64,000 nt of DNA, taken from Streptomyces seoulensis. Lineage in GTDB: Bacteria; Actinomycetota; Actinomycetes; Streptomycetales; Streptomycetaceae. The DNA lies in contig NZ_AP025667.1 of the NCBI RefSeq assembly GCF_022846655.1, forward strand, positions 657,001 to 721,000, given 5' to 3'. A program made the translations under genes and the position numbers. Positions 39,251-47,708 of the stretch are shown one piece after another. Positions within the stretch are counted from its first letter, which is position 1. Every line of letters starts with the position of its first letter. The notes beneath the pieces are model-generated. The model was not told where the DNA came from and searched no databases. It worked only from the letters and a program-made list of their open reading frames with translations.

Positions 39251-39266
39251 TCTAAGCGCTTGCTTG
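39251..39266. promoter_or_regulatory. TetR-like operator upstream of the thiolase
   Basis: TCTAAGCGCTTGCTTG contains the palindromic AAGCGCTT core typical of actinobacterial TetR regulators of acyl-CoA metabolism (AAG-NN-CTTG type). It lies 105 bp before the thiolase ATG. The regulator is not in the window. Confidence 0.45.
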
Positions 39267-39291
39267 GTCAGTGTCACACTGTCCGGCGGAG

Positions 39292-40311
39292 TCAGCCAGA
39301 GGGCGTGGCCGGTTCGGTCTCCCGCACCCGGCGGCGCCGGCGCCGCTTGAGCAGCGCCCAGGGGCCGCGCGGCCCGGTCGGCATCGCCGCCGCGACCTCC
39401 GTACCCGCCTCGGACGCGGCCTCGGCGGCCGCGCGGGCCACCGGCAGGAAGCCCTCCCGGCGCGAGGCGTCCGGCCCCTCCTCACCGGCGGGCCACAGGC
39501 CGAGCGCCGCGCAGAGGGTGGGCAGCACCGCCATCGCCGCCGTCGCGTACCCCTCGGCCGAGGGGTGGTAGTGGTCCGGGCCGAACAGCTCGCGGGGGTT
39601 GGCCGCGAACTCCGGGCCCAGCAGATCGCCGAGCGACACCGTCCGGCCCCCCTGCTCCACCGCCCCGATCGTCTGCGCCGCAGCCAACTGCCGTGAGGCG
39701 CGCCGGGCCAGCCAGCGCAGCGGCTGCCGCACCGGCTCGATGGTGCCGAGGTCGGGACAGGTGCCGATGACGACCTCGGCGCCGGCCGTGCGCAGCCGCC
39801 GTACCGCCGCCGACAGGTGCCGGACCGAGCGGGTGGGCGGGATGCGGCGGGTGACGTCGTTGGCGCCGATCATGATCACGCAGATGTCGGGGGTGGCCGA
39901 CGGGTCCGCCAGCGCAAGCGCCACCTGCCGTCCGAGGTCGTCCGAGGTGGCGCCCGCCAGCGCGACGTTGTGCAGACGCACCGGCCGCTCCGCCACCGCC
40001 GCCAGCCCCGAGGCCAGCAGCGCGCCCGGTGTCTGGCCCGCCCGGTGCACGCCCTGTCCGGCGGCTGTGGAGTCGCCCAGCATGGTCAGCCTGAGCGGGG
40101 GCTCACCGGTGAGTCCGTACCCGGCGCCGTAGACGCCGTCCGCCGGTGGTACCCGGCCGGTGGCGCCGTTGTTCACATGGCGCCGGGCCAGGCGCATCTC
40201 CGTGAGCAGCAGCCCCACGGCGGCCGCGCCGACCAGTCCGACCCCGCCGCCGCCGTACGCCGCCCCGGCCGCGATGCGCCGGGCCACTCTCGCCCTCGAC
40301 ATGCTCGTCAT
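39292..40311 (-). CDS. SGNH/GDSL-family hydrolase with N-terminal membrane anchor
   Basis: A 339-residue predicted esterase/lipase. One N-terminal hydrophobic segment (AAYGGGGVGLVGAAAVGLLL) is followed by the SGNH blocks: GDS (MLGDSTAAGQG), GAND (MIGANDVT) and the catalytic D-x-x-H (DHYHPSAEGYA). The C-terminal 60 residues are Ala/Arg-rich and poorly conserved. It is probably membrane-tethered facing out. ATG 40311 follows GAGGAGG at a rather long 12-nt spacing; ATG 40302 is possible. Confidence 0.85.
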   Translation of the reverse strand: MTSMSRARVARRIAAGAAYGGGGVGLVGAAAVGLLLTEMRLARRHVNNGATGRVPPADGVYGAGYGLTGEPPLRLTMLGDSTAAGQGVHRAGQTPGALLASGLAAVAERPVRLHNVALAGATSDDLGRQVALALADPSATPDICVIMIGANDVTRRIPPTRSVRHLSAAVRRLRTAGAEVVIGTCPDLGTIEPVRQPLRWLARRASRQLAAAQTIGAVEQGGRTVSLGDLLGPEFAANPRELFGPDHYHPSAEGYATAAMAVLPTLCAALGLWPAGEEGPDASRREGFLPVARAAAEAASEAGTEVAAAMPTGPRGPWALLKRRRRRRVRETEPATPSG

Positions 40312-40472
40312 GCGTCGCCGCCACCTCCTCGTAGCCGTACCCACTCCTTGCCCCGTACGGCATGTGCGCCAATCTCCACACGGAGTGAAGGCCCGTCCGC
40401 ATCTCCTCCCGCTGGCCGTAGGCTGGCACGACCACGACGACCACAGTTTTTTGCAAGCAACCGGAGACAACG

Positions 40473-41873
40473 GTGCATTTCCACGACTCGATGATCAGCC
40501 TCGTCGGCAACACCCCGCTGGTGAGGCTCAACAACGTGACCGAGGGCATCCAGGCCACCGTCCTGGCCAAGGTGGAGTACTTCAACCCCGGCGGTTCCGT
40601 GAAGGACCGCATCGCCCTGCGCATGATCGAGGCGGCGGAGGCGAGCGGGGAGCTGAAGCCCGGAGGCACGATCGTCGAGCCGACCAGCGGCAACACCGGT
40701 GTCGGGCTCGCCATCGTGGCGCAGCAGAAGGGGTACAAGTGCATCTTCGTGTGCCCCGACAAGGTCAGCATGGACAAGATCAACGTGCTGCGCGCGTACG
40801 GCGCCGAGGTCGTGGTCTGCCCGACCGCCGTGGACCCCGAGCACCCGGACTCCTACTACAACGTGTCCGACCGGCTGGTCCGTGAGACGCCGGGCGCGTG
40901 GAAGCCCGACCAGTACTCCAACCCCAACAACCCGCTCTCGCACTATCACTCGACCGGCCCCGAGCTGTGGGAGCAGACCGCGGGGAAGATCACCCACTTC
41001 GTGGCGGGCGTGGGCACCGGCGGCACCATCTCCGGCACCGGCAACTACCTGAAGGACGCCAGCGAGGGCAAGGTCAAGGTCATCGGCGCCGACCCGGAGG
41101 GCTCCGTCTACTCCGGCGGCTCGGGCCGCCCGTACCTGATCGAGGGCGTCGGCGAGGACTTCTGGCCGACCGCCTACGACCGGGACGTCGCGGACGGGAT
41201 CGTGCCGGTCTCCGACAAGGACGCCTTCCAGATGACCCGCCGCCTCGCCAAGGAGGAGGGCCTGCTGGTCGGCGGCTCCTGCGGCATGGCGGTCGTCGCC
41301 GCGCTGCGCGTGGCCGAGGACCTCGGCCCGGACGACGTGGTGGTCGTCCTGCTCCCGGACAGCGGCCGCGGGTACCTGTCGAAGATCTTCAACGACGAGT
41401 GGATGGCCGACTACGGCTTCCTGGAGGACGAGGGCCCCAGCGCCCGCGTCGCCGACGTGCTCAAGGACAAGGTCGGCAGCATCATCCCGTCCCTGGTGCA
41501 CATGCACCCGGAGGAGACGGTCGGCCAGGCCATCGAGGTGCTGCGCGAGTACGGCGTCTCGCAGATGCCGGTCGTCAAGCCGGGCGCCGGTCACCCGGAC
41601 GTGATGGCCGCCGAGGTCGTCGGCTCGGTCGTGGAGCGGGAGCTGCTGGACGCGCTGTTCTCCCAGCGGGCCTCGCTGGGCGACCCGCTGGAGAAGCACA
41701 TGTCGGCCCCGCTGCCGCAGGTCGGCTCCGGTGAGCCGGTGGGCGACCTGATGTCGGTGCTCGGCGCGGCGGACGCGGCGATCGTGCTGGTCGAGGGCAA
41801 GCCGACCGGTGTCGTCAGCCGCCAGGACCTGCTGGCCTTCCTCGCCAAGGGCGCCCATCACGACCGCCTTTGA
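40473..41873 (+). CDS. cbs: Cystathionine beta-synthase
   Basis: PLP enzyme that condenses serine and homocysteine to cystathionine in reverse transsulfuration; cysteine synthase activity is also possible. Of 466 residues, the fold-type II catalytic part (1-320) shows the PLP lysine in GGSVKDR (Lys44), TSGNTGVGLA and GTGGTISGTG; a pair of CBS domains occupies about 335-460 (VHMHPEETVGQAIEVLREYGVSQMPVV). No heme-binding extension. The GTG start has GGAG 6 nt upstream. A strong terminator follows. Confidence 0.93.
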   Translation: MHFHDSMISLVGNTPLVRLNNVTEGIQATVLAKVEYFNPGGSVKDRIALRMIEAAEASGELKPGGTIVEPTSGNTGVGLAIVAQQKGYKCIFVCPDKVSMDKINVLRAYGAEVVVCPTAVDPEHPDSYYNVSDRLVRETPGAWKPDQYSNPNNPLSHYHSTGPELWEQTAGKITHFVAGVGTGGTISGTGNYLKDASEGKVKVIGADPEGSVYSGGSGRPYLIEGVGEDFWPTAYDRDVADGIVPVSDKDAFQMTRRLAKEEGLLVGGSCGMAVVAALRVAEDLGPDDVVVVLLPDSGRGYLSKIFNDEWMADYGFLEDEGPSARVADVLKDKVGSIIPSLVHMHPEETVGQAIEVLREYGVSQMPVVKPGAGHPDVMAAEVVGSVVERELLDALFSQRASLGDPLEKHMSAPLPQVGSGEPVGDLMSVLGAADAAIVLVEGKPTGVVSRQDLLAFLAKGAHHDRL

Positions 41874-42080
41874 CCGGGCCGTGGCCCAAGCGGCACGAGC
41901 GTGTCACGTGCGCGCAGCATGTGCTTAACACGGGCCCGGCACAGTAGTGGGCGTCGGCAAGGGCGGGAGCGGCTCCCCGCCCGTGCCGACGCCGAACGGC
42001 GCCCAGGAACCTCCGGAGCGGCTCCCGGACCTCCCACGGCGCCCCGGACGCGCACGGGCCTGACCCGACCCGCGTCCCTC

Positions 42081-42144
42081 GCGGGGACCGCCGTCGTCCC
42101 GCCCCCCTTCACCGGGGGTGCGGCGGTCCCCGCGAATGTTTTTT
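42081..42144 (+). terminator. Rho-independent terminator downstream of cbs
   Basis: Perfect 13-bp arms, GCGGGGACCGCCG (42081-42093) and its complement (42121-42133), are followed within 6 nt by TTTTTT. A T-run is unusual for this genome. The rest of 41874-42080 shows no gene. Confidence 0.85.
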
Positions 42145-42151
42145 ACGGGTC

Positions 42152-42802
42152 TCAGCTCGTGGCGCTGGGCCCCGACGTGTCGACCGCCAAGGTGACGGCC
42201 AGCGCCCCCAGCACCGTCCCCATCGCGTACCGCTGGACCTTCAGCCAGGACGGGCGTCGGGACAGGAACGTGGCGATGGTTCCGGCCGCCAGGACGATGG
42301 CGAGGTTCACCGCCACGCTGACCGCGATCTGGCAGGAGCCCAGCAGCAGGCCCTGGGTGAGGACATGACCCCGGTCCAGGTCGATGAACTGGGGGATCAG
42401 GGACACGTACATGATGGCGATCTTCGGGTTGAGCAGGTTCGTCATCAGGCCCATGGTGAAGAGCTTGCGGGGTGAGTCGGGCGGTACCTCGCGCGGGGCG
42501 AAGACCGAGACCCCGCCCGGCCGCAGCGCCGACCAGGCGAGATACGCGAGGTATCCCGCGCCGGCCAGCTTCACCCCGACGTACAGCTCCGGCACGGCGA
42601 GGAAGAGCACCGAGAGGCCGAGGTTGGCCGCCAGCAGGTAGGCCACGAAGCCGAGGGCCACCCCGCCCAGCGAGATGAGCCCGGCGCGTCTGCCCTGGGT
42701 GATGCTGCGCGAGACCAGGTAGATCATGTTCGGGCCCGGGGTGAGGACCATCCCGAGGGCCACCACCGTCACCCCCAGGGCCGCGCTGGGCTCGATGAGC
42801 AT
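42152..42802 (-). CDS. LysE/RhtB family amino-acid exporter
   Basis: A 216-residue inner-membrane exporter with the family's six membrane segments. The N-terminal LTPGPNMIYLVSRSITQGRRAG is the LysE signature region; later segments include GVKLAGAGYLAYLAWSALRPG and NLLNPKIAIMYVSLIPQF. Substrate unknown (amino acid or derivative). It is divergent from a MocR regulator with a palindrome between them, a common regulator-exporter pairing. Confidence 0.92.
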   Translation of the reverse strand: MLIEPSAALGVTVVALGMVLTPGPNMIYLVSRSITQGRRAGLISLGGVALGFVAYLLAANLGLSVLFLAVPELYVGVKLAGAGYLAYLAWSALRPGGVSVFAPREVPPDSPRKLFTMGLMTNLLNPKIAIMYVSLIPQFIDLDRGHVLTQGLLLGSCQIAVSVAVNLAIVLAAGTIATFLSRRPSWLKVQRYAMGTVLGALAVTLAVDTSGPSATS

Positions 42803-42870
42803 GGAGAAGTCCCCCCGGGTGTGTGCGTGAGCGGTATTGCCTTGAGGTTATGGACCGTCAATTCTCGGTG

Positions 42871-42885
42871 CAATAGCCGCTATTG
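42871..42885. promoter_or_regulatory. Palindrome between lysE-like and MocR genes
   Basis: CAATAGC-C-GCTATTG is a perfect 15-bp palindrome; related half-sites GGTATTGCC (near 42833) and GGGCAATG (near 42892) flank it. Placement suggests the MocR operator. Confidence 0.5.
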
Positions 42886-42918
42886 TTCTCAGGGCAATGT
42901 CGTGGGAGGGGGCACCGA

Positions 42919-44256
42919 GTGAGCGACTACCGGAGCGTGGCCGACGCCGTGGCCGAGGAGATCCGCGGCGGGACCCTCCGCCCCGGCGACCGGCTGCCCC
43001 CGCAGCGGGCGTTCGCCCGGCGGCACGGCATCGCCGACTCCACCGCCACCCGCGTCTACCGCGAACTCGCCCGCAGGGGCCTCACCGTCGGCGAGGTCGG
43101 CCGGGGCACCTTCGTCCGAGCCGGAGCCGAGAGTGCCGCCCCCGCCCTCACCGAACCGGCCGCCGCCCGGATCGACCTGGAGCTGAACCACCCGGCCCTG
43201 CCCGGCCACACCGCCCTGCTCGCCGAGGGCCTGGCCCCGCTGGCCCGACCCGACATCCTCGGCGATGCGCTGCGGCCGGTCGGCGCCGCAGGCACCCCCG
43301 CGGCCCGCGAGGCCGCCGCCGACCTGCTCGCCCGCGGCGGCTGGCGCCCCGGCCCCGGCCAGGTGCTGTTCGCCGGGAACGGCCGCCAGGCCGTATCCGC
43401 CGCCGTCGCCGCCCTGGTCCCGCCCGGCGGACGGCTCGGGGTGGAGGAGCTGACGTACCCCGTCATCAGGACGGTCGCGGCCCGGCTCGGCGTCACCCTC
43501 GTGCCGCTCGCCATGGACGACGAAGGGCTCGTCCCCGAGGCCGTGGAGCAGGCCCACCGCCGGGCCCCGCTGCACGCCGTCTACACGCAGCCGACCCTGC
43601 ACAACCCGCTCTCGCTCACCGCCCCGCCCGCTCGGACGGCGGCACTCGCCGAGGTGCTGACCCGGCTGGACCTCTCCGTGGTCGAGGACGCGGTATGGGG
43701 CTTCCTGTGCGATGAACTCCCGCCATTCGCAGCCTTGTTGCCCGAACGGACCGTGCTCGTCGACAGCCTCTCCAAGCGCGTCGCCCCCGGCCTCACCCTC
43801 GGCTTCCTCGTCGCACCCCCCGCCCGCACCGCCGACCTCGCCACCGCGCTGCGCTCCGGCGGCTGGACCCCCATGCGCTTCGCCCTGGAGGTCACGCGGC
43901 GCTGGCAGCGCGACGGCACCGCCGACACGCTCGCGGCGGACAAGCGGCGGGACGCCGCCGTGCGGCAGGCGCTGGCGGCACGACGGCTGGCCGGGTTCGA
44001 CGTGCGCGGGGACGCCCGCGCCTACCACTGCTGGTGGCGGCTGCCCGAGGGCTGGCGGGCGGACACCTTCGTGGCCGCCGCCGCGCGCCACGGCATCGCC
44101 GTGGCCCCCGCCGCCGCGTTCGCCGTACGCCGCGACAGCGCCCCGCACGCGGTCCGCCTCGCCCTCGCCTCCCCGCCCCCCGACGCCCTCGGCCCCGCCC
44201 TGGACACCCTGGCCGGCATCGCCCGGTCCGCGCCGGAGGATCTGCTCGCCGACTGA
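42919..44256 (+). CDS. MocR-type (GntR-aminotransferase) transcriptional regulator
   Basis: A 445-residue fusion of a GntR winged helix (residues about 1-70: RPGDRLPPQRAFARRHGIADSTATRVYRELARRGL) with a fold-type I aminotransferase domain. The PLP lysine is in VDSLSKRVAPGL; YTQPTLHNPLS and EDAVWGFL are conserved. MocR proteins sense amino acids or PLP and usually control a neighbouring gene, here the exporter. GTG 42919 follows GGAGGGGG. Confidence 0.93.
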   Translation: MSDYRSVADAVAEEIRGGTLRPGDRLPPQRAFARRHGIADSTATRVYRELARRGLTVGEVGRGTFVRAGAESAAPALTEPAAARIDLELNHPALPGHTALLAEGLAPLARPDILGDALRPVGAAGTPAAREAAADLLARGGWRPGPGQVLFAGNGRQAVSAAVAALVPPGGRLGVEELTYPVIRTVAARLGVTLVPLAMDDEGLVPEAVEQAHRRAPLHAVYTQPTLHNPLSLTAPPARTAALAEVLTRLDLSVVEDAVWGFLCDELPPFAALLPERTVLVDSLSKRVAPGLTLGFLVAPPARTADLATALRSGGWTPMRFALEVTRRWQRDGTADTLAADKRRDAAVRQALAARRLAGFDVRGDARAYHCWWRLPEGWRADTFVAAAARHGIAVAPAAAFAVRRDSAPHAVRLALASPPPDALGPALDTLAGIARSAPEDLLAD

Positions 44257-44404
44257 CGTCCCGCCCCGCTCGCTGTATAAAGGTATGCAGGACATCTCTT
44301 GGCTGAATAGGCGACGGTGCCCGACCCCGTCCCGGCGCTGTACCCTCCGTACTTTCCGCGCGGGGGCGCCCAGGACCCGACGACATCTGGAGGGGGAGCG
44401 CGTC

Positions 44405-45247
44405 ATGAGCGCGAGCGACAGTCCTGCGAACCGGTTGCAGGCGCTCTTCGAGGGGCACCGGCTCACCCCGACCCAGCGCCGCATCGCGCACAGCATGGTG
44501 CGCCGCGCCGCCGACGTGCCGTTCCTGTCCAGCGTGGAACTCGCCGACCTTGCCGGGGTCAGCCAGCCCTCCGTCACCCGGTTCGCCGTCGCCCTCGGCT
44601 TCGACGGCTACCCGGCGCTCCGCCGCCATCTGCGCGAGGTCGTCCCCGCCGAACCGACCGCCGACACCGGTGCGTTCAACGAGTACCAGCAGGCCGTCGA
44701 GGCCGAGATCGAGAACCTGCGCCACCTCGCCGAGCTGCTCGCCGACCCCGCCCCGGTCCAGCGCGCCGGCCGGCTCCTGGCCGCCTCCCGCCCGCTGCCG
44801 GTGCTGGGCCTGCGCGCCGCAGCCCCGCAGGCGTTCGGCTTCGCCTACTTCGCCGCCAAGGTCCACCCCGACGTCCGGCTGCTGGACGAGGGCGGTTCGA
44901 TGGTGCAGGACCGCATCGACGCCGCCGTACGGGCCGGCGCCTCCGCGCTGCTGTGCTTCGCGCTGCCCCGGCATCCGCGCGAGGTGCTGGACACCCTCGC
45001 GCACGCCAAGGAGGCGGGCCTGAGCGTCGTCACGGTCGCCGACTCCGCGTTCGCGCCGGTCGCCAAGTACTCCGACCTGCTGCTGCCCGCCGCCGTCGGC
45101 ACCGGGCTCGCCTTCGACACCGCCTGCGCGCCGATGCTGCTGGGCCGGGTGCTGCTGGAGGCCATGTGCGACGGGCTGCCGGAGGCACAGGCCCGGCTGG
45201 AGGAGTTCGACGCGCGGGCGGCGGCCCGAGGACTCTTCGTGGAGTGA
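44405..45247 (+). CDS. RpiR/MurR family regulator (HTH plus SIS domain)
   Basis: A 280-residue regulator. The N-terminal RpiR HTH is clear (RRIAHSMVRRAADVPFLSSVELADLAGVSQPSVTRFAVALGFDGYPALRRHLRE); a SIS sugar-phosphate-type domain follows from about 125 (LGLRAAAPQAFGFAYFAAKVHP). The start has GGAGGGGG upstream. Such proteins sense phosphosugars or other metabolites. Related RpiR proteins regulate purine, hut or sugar genes; the target here is unknown. Confidence 0.9.
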   Translation: MSASDSPANRLQALFEGHRLTPTQRRIAHSMVRRAADVPFLSSVELADLAGVSQPSVTRFAVALGFDGYPALRRHLREVVPAEPTADTGAFNEYQQAVEAEIENLRHLAELLADPAPVQRAGRLLAASRPLPVLGLRAAAPQAFGFAYFAAKVHPDVRLLDEGGSMVQDRIDAAVRAGASALLCFALPRHPREVLDTLAHAKEAGLSVVTVADSAFAPVAKYSDLLLPAAVGTGLAFDTACAPMLLGRVLLEAMCDGLPEAQARLEEFDARAAARGLFVE

Positions 45248-45329
45248 GCGGCGCGCTTCTCAGGCTCGTCTCAGGTTGCGTCGCTAGCCTGCCGCGCGGA
45301 CACGAAGCACGGTGACGCGGGAGGCCGAC

Positions 45330-45914
45330 GTGGCGCGCGGTGGACAGGGACTGGCCCGAGTGGCCGTCGTCGTACGGGCGGGAGCCGCCCCGCTGGGCCG
45401 GCTCGGGGTGCTCGCGGCCGGGCTCGGCGCGGTACCGGAAGGGCTGAGCGGACGTACGGCCGGGATCGCGGCCGGAGCCGCGCTGTTCGTCGCGGCCGCC
45501 GCCGCGACCGCCCTGACCCGCAGGTCCCGGTACGCCGACCTCGCCGTCGGCGCGAGCCGCGCGGGGCGATATGACCTGCTCCAGGACCGCGCGGTGACCT
45601 CACGCAACTGGCGCCGGGGACACCGCTGGTGGCTGCTGCTCGCCTTCGCCGCCGCGCTCGGCAGCGCCTTCGCCCTGCCCGTGGCCGGGGGCCTGCTGCT
45701 CGCCGGGGCCGGTGCCGGGCTCCGGCTGAAGGCGGGGTGGATCGGCCGCCGCGAACGGGCGCTGGACGCACTGCTCTGGGTCCGCGTCGACCAGCTCGAC
45801 CGGCGCGGTGGAGCCCCGGTGGGTGCGGCCGTGCGGGGGCTGCGGAGCACGGGCCTCGCGGCGGGCGACGCGACCCCTGGCGGGGCCCGCCGCCGTGCCA
45901 CGGCGTCGGTCTAG
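45330..45914 (+). CDS. Hypothetical membrane protein
   Basis: A 194-residue Ala-rich protein with about four hydrophobic segments: two around residues 20-65 (LGRLGVLAAGLGAVPEG; AAGAALFVAAAAATAL) and two around 105-140 (WWLLLAFAAALGSAFAL; GGLLLAGAGAGL). No family recognised. GTG 45330 is preferred because GGGAGG sits 5 nt upstream; GTG 45312 is possible. It is convergent with the roadblock operon. Confidence 0.5.
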   Translation: MARGGQGLARVAVVVRAGAAPLGRLGVLAAGLGAVPEGLSGRTAGIAAGAALFVAAAAATALTRRSRYADLAVGASRAGRYDLLQDRAVTSRNWRRGHRWWLLLAFAAALGSAFALPVAGGLLLAGAGAGLRLKAGWIGRRERALDALLWVRVDQLDRRGGAPVGAAVRGLRSTGLAAGDATPGGARRRATASV

Positions 45915-45959
45915 CTCAGAGGTACGGCGCGGAGGTGGGGCGCGGCGCGGTGGTCCCGC

Positions 45960-46331
45960 TCAGACCTCCAGGTCCTGCTCGATCCGCTTCAACTGGTGGC
46001 GGGCCATCGCCAGGTTGGCCCTGCTGTCCAGCACCAGGTACAGGAACAGGCCGTTGCCGCCCCGCCCCTTGAGCAGGCGGATCAGGTGGTACTGGTCGCT
46101 CAGCGTGATCAGGATGTCCTCGATCTCGGCGTTGAGCCCCAGGTGCTCCATGGTGCGCATCTTGGCGCGGATCACGTCGGTGTTGCCCGCGGCGGCGACG
46201 TTCAGGTCGAAGGTCTTGCTGCCGCCCAGCGTGCCCAGCGCCATGCCACTGGTGTAGTCGACGAGCGCGACGCCGGTGGCACCCTCGATGGAGGTGAGCG
46301 CCTCTTTCAGTGCCGTTTCGGTGTTCGCCAT
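45960..46331 (-). CDS. Roadblock/LC7 domain protein (third roadblock gene of operon)
   Basis: A 123-residue single-domain roadblock/LC7 protein. The pattern ATGVALVDYTSGMALGTLGG, the helix NTDVIRAKMRTMEHLGLNAEIEDILITLSDQYHLIRLL and GNGLFLYLVLDSRANLAMARHQL is typical. Such proteins bind small GTPases or other roadblock proteins. Here it is the last gene of a four-gene unit lacking a GTPase. ATG 46331 has AAGGA upstream; 23 bp separate it from the preceding gene. Confidence 0.85.
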   Translation of the reverse strand: MANTETALKEALTSIEGATGVALVDYTSGMALGTLGGSKTFDLNVAAAGNTDVIRAKMRTMEHLGLNAEIEDILITLSDQYHLIRLLKGRGGNGLFLYLVLDSRANLAMARHQLKRIEQDLEV

Positions 46332-46354
46332 GGTTCTGCTGTCCTTTCGGAGGT

Positions 46355-46852
46355 TCAACTCTCGGTTGCGGTCGGTGTTTCGGTGGCCGTGGTCCGCGGG
46401 GTGCGGGTGGCGCGGGTACGGGCGGGCGCGGGCCGGGTGGGCCGCTCCGGCGGGCGGAGCCGGGCCGTGGCCTCGGCGGCGTCGAGCAGCTCCCCGACAC
46501 GGGCGCCGGCCCGGCGGCCCTCCAGGTGCAGCCGCCCGACGTTGACCCGGTCCTGCGCGAGCAGCGTCAGTACGGCGGTGCGTCCGGCCGCGTAGGTGGC
46601 GACATAGCCGCGTTCGCCGCGCACCAGCAGCTCCCGGAAGCCGCCGTTGCCGGTGGCGTCGGCGAGCCGGACGGCGACGCCGAGCGAGGCCGCGGTGAGC
46701 GCCGCGAGCCCGTCGGGGTCGACGCCGGGTGTGTCGTGGGCGACGACGAGGCCGTCCACGCCCGCCGCCAGGGCGCCGGTGAGCTGGGGTACGCGGGTGC
46801 GCAGCCGCCGCAGCTCGTCCTGGACGGCGGCCAGTTCCGATTCGGGCAGCAT
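46355..46852 (-). CDS. Roadblock/LC7 domain protein with basic C-terminal tail
   Basis: A 165-residue protein. Residues about 20-110 form a roadblock/LC7 domain (VPQLTGALAAGVDGLVVAHDTPGVDPDGLAALTAASLGVAVRLAD, similar to conservon CvnB). After it comes a 50-residue Arg/Pro/Thr-rich tail. AGGAG lies 7 nt before ATG 46852. It follows the DUF4388 gene after 31 bp. Confidence 0.82.
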   Translation of the reverse strand: MLPESELAAVQDELRRLRTRVPQLTGALAAGVDGLVVAHDTPGVDPDGLAALTAASLGVAVRLADATGNGGFRELLVRGERGYVATYAAGRTAVLTLLAQDRVNVGRLHLEGRRAGARVGELLDAAEATARLRPPERPTRPAPARTRATRTPRTTATETPTATES

Positions 46853-46883
46853 CAGCTCTCTCCTCTCGGCGGGCGGTTGCCGT

Positions 46884-47708
46884 TCAAAGCGCCTCCAGCG
46901 CATTCCTGAGCCTCTTCAGCAGCGCGACGTCGGGGTCGGTGACCGTGAGCGGGGCCGGCGGATGGAACGCCGTCGGCGGAGGGTCCGGCGCGGTCGGTAC
47001 CGGGGTCAGCAGGCCCTCCGCCGTGAGCCGCCGTACGTCCACCAGCGTGTGGAACGCCTGGCGCCCCAGGTCGTGGGCGATCCGCAGCGCGGTGCGGACA
47101 CCGTCCGCCAGCTCCAGCACCGCCCGGCGGCGGGGCGGGACCTGGGCCGTGCCCACCGGGTCGGCCTGGATCAGCGGGGCGCTGTCGGCGGCCGGGTCGG
47201 GCCAGAGCCGGTGCAGCAGTAGGCGCCGGCGCAGCGTCTCCCGCTCCAGCGCGACGACCGGCACCGAGGGCAGCGGGCCGAGCTGGGGTGTGGCGTCGTA
47301 GCGGAACCGGCCCGGTGTGCTGCTCGGTGCCAGGGCGAAGTACCCGGCGTCGTACAGCGCGTCCAGGTGGCACAGTTCCAGCGCGCCTTCGGGGAGCAGC
47401 CCCGCGTCGAGCAGCAGGCGGGCGGCGTCCGGCGGGCCGGCGGAGCGTTCGGCGGCGTGCTGCCAGGCGGCCGCCGCGAGGGTGCCATGGGCCGTGAGGA
47501 GCACGCCGAGGCCGGGGGCGAACGGACTCTCGGCGTGCACCACTCTGCCCTGGGCGAGGTAGAGGGTGCCGTGCTCGCGGACGAGGACCCCGGTGGCCTG
47601 TTCCTCGGCGAGCCGTCTGAGCATCGGGGACAGCGCGCCCGCCGTCCCGTCGCGCTGGTCGCTCCGGTCCCGCACGGGCAGCGGCGGGGGTATGTCCACC
47701 ACGGTCAT
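46884..47708 (-). CDS. DUF4388/PATAN-like domain protein
   Basis: A 274-residue protein. Residues about 25-90 match the DUF4388 pattern (MLRRLAEEQATGVLVREHGTLYLAQGRVVHAESP), a domain linked to two-component and roadblock signalling. The C-terminal half is helical, with a winged-helix-like RLTAEGLLTPVP segment. Its ATG overlaps the stop of the upstream roadblock gene (ATGA), so they are coupled. Confidence 0.75.
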   Translation of the reverse strand: MTVVDIPPPLPVRDRSDQRDGTAGALSPMLRRLAEEQATGVLVREHGTLYLAQGRVVHAESPFAPGLGVLLTAHGTLAAAAWQHAAERSAGPPDAARLLLDAGLLPEGALELCHLDALYDAGYFALAPSSTPGRFRYDATPQLGPLPSVPVVALERETLRRRLLLHRLWPDPAADSAPLIQADPVGTAQVPPRRRAVLELADGVRTALRIAHDLGRQAFHTLVDVRRLTAEGLLTPVPTAPDPPPTAFHPPAPLTVTDPDVALLKRLRNALEAL

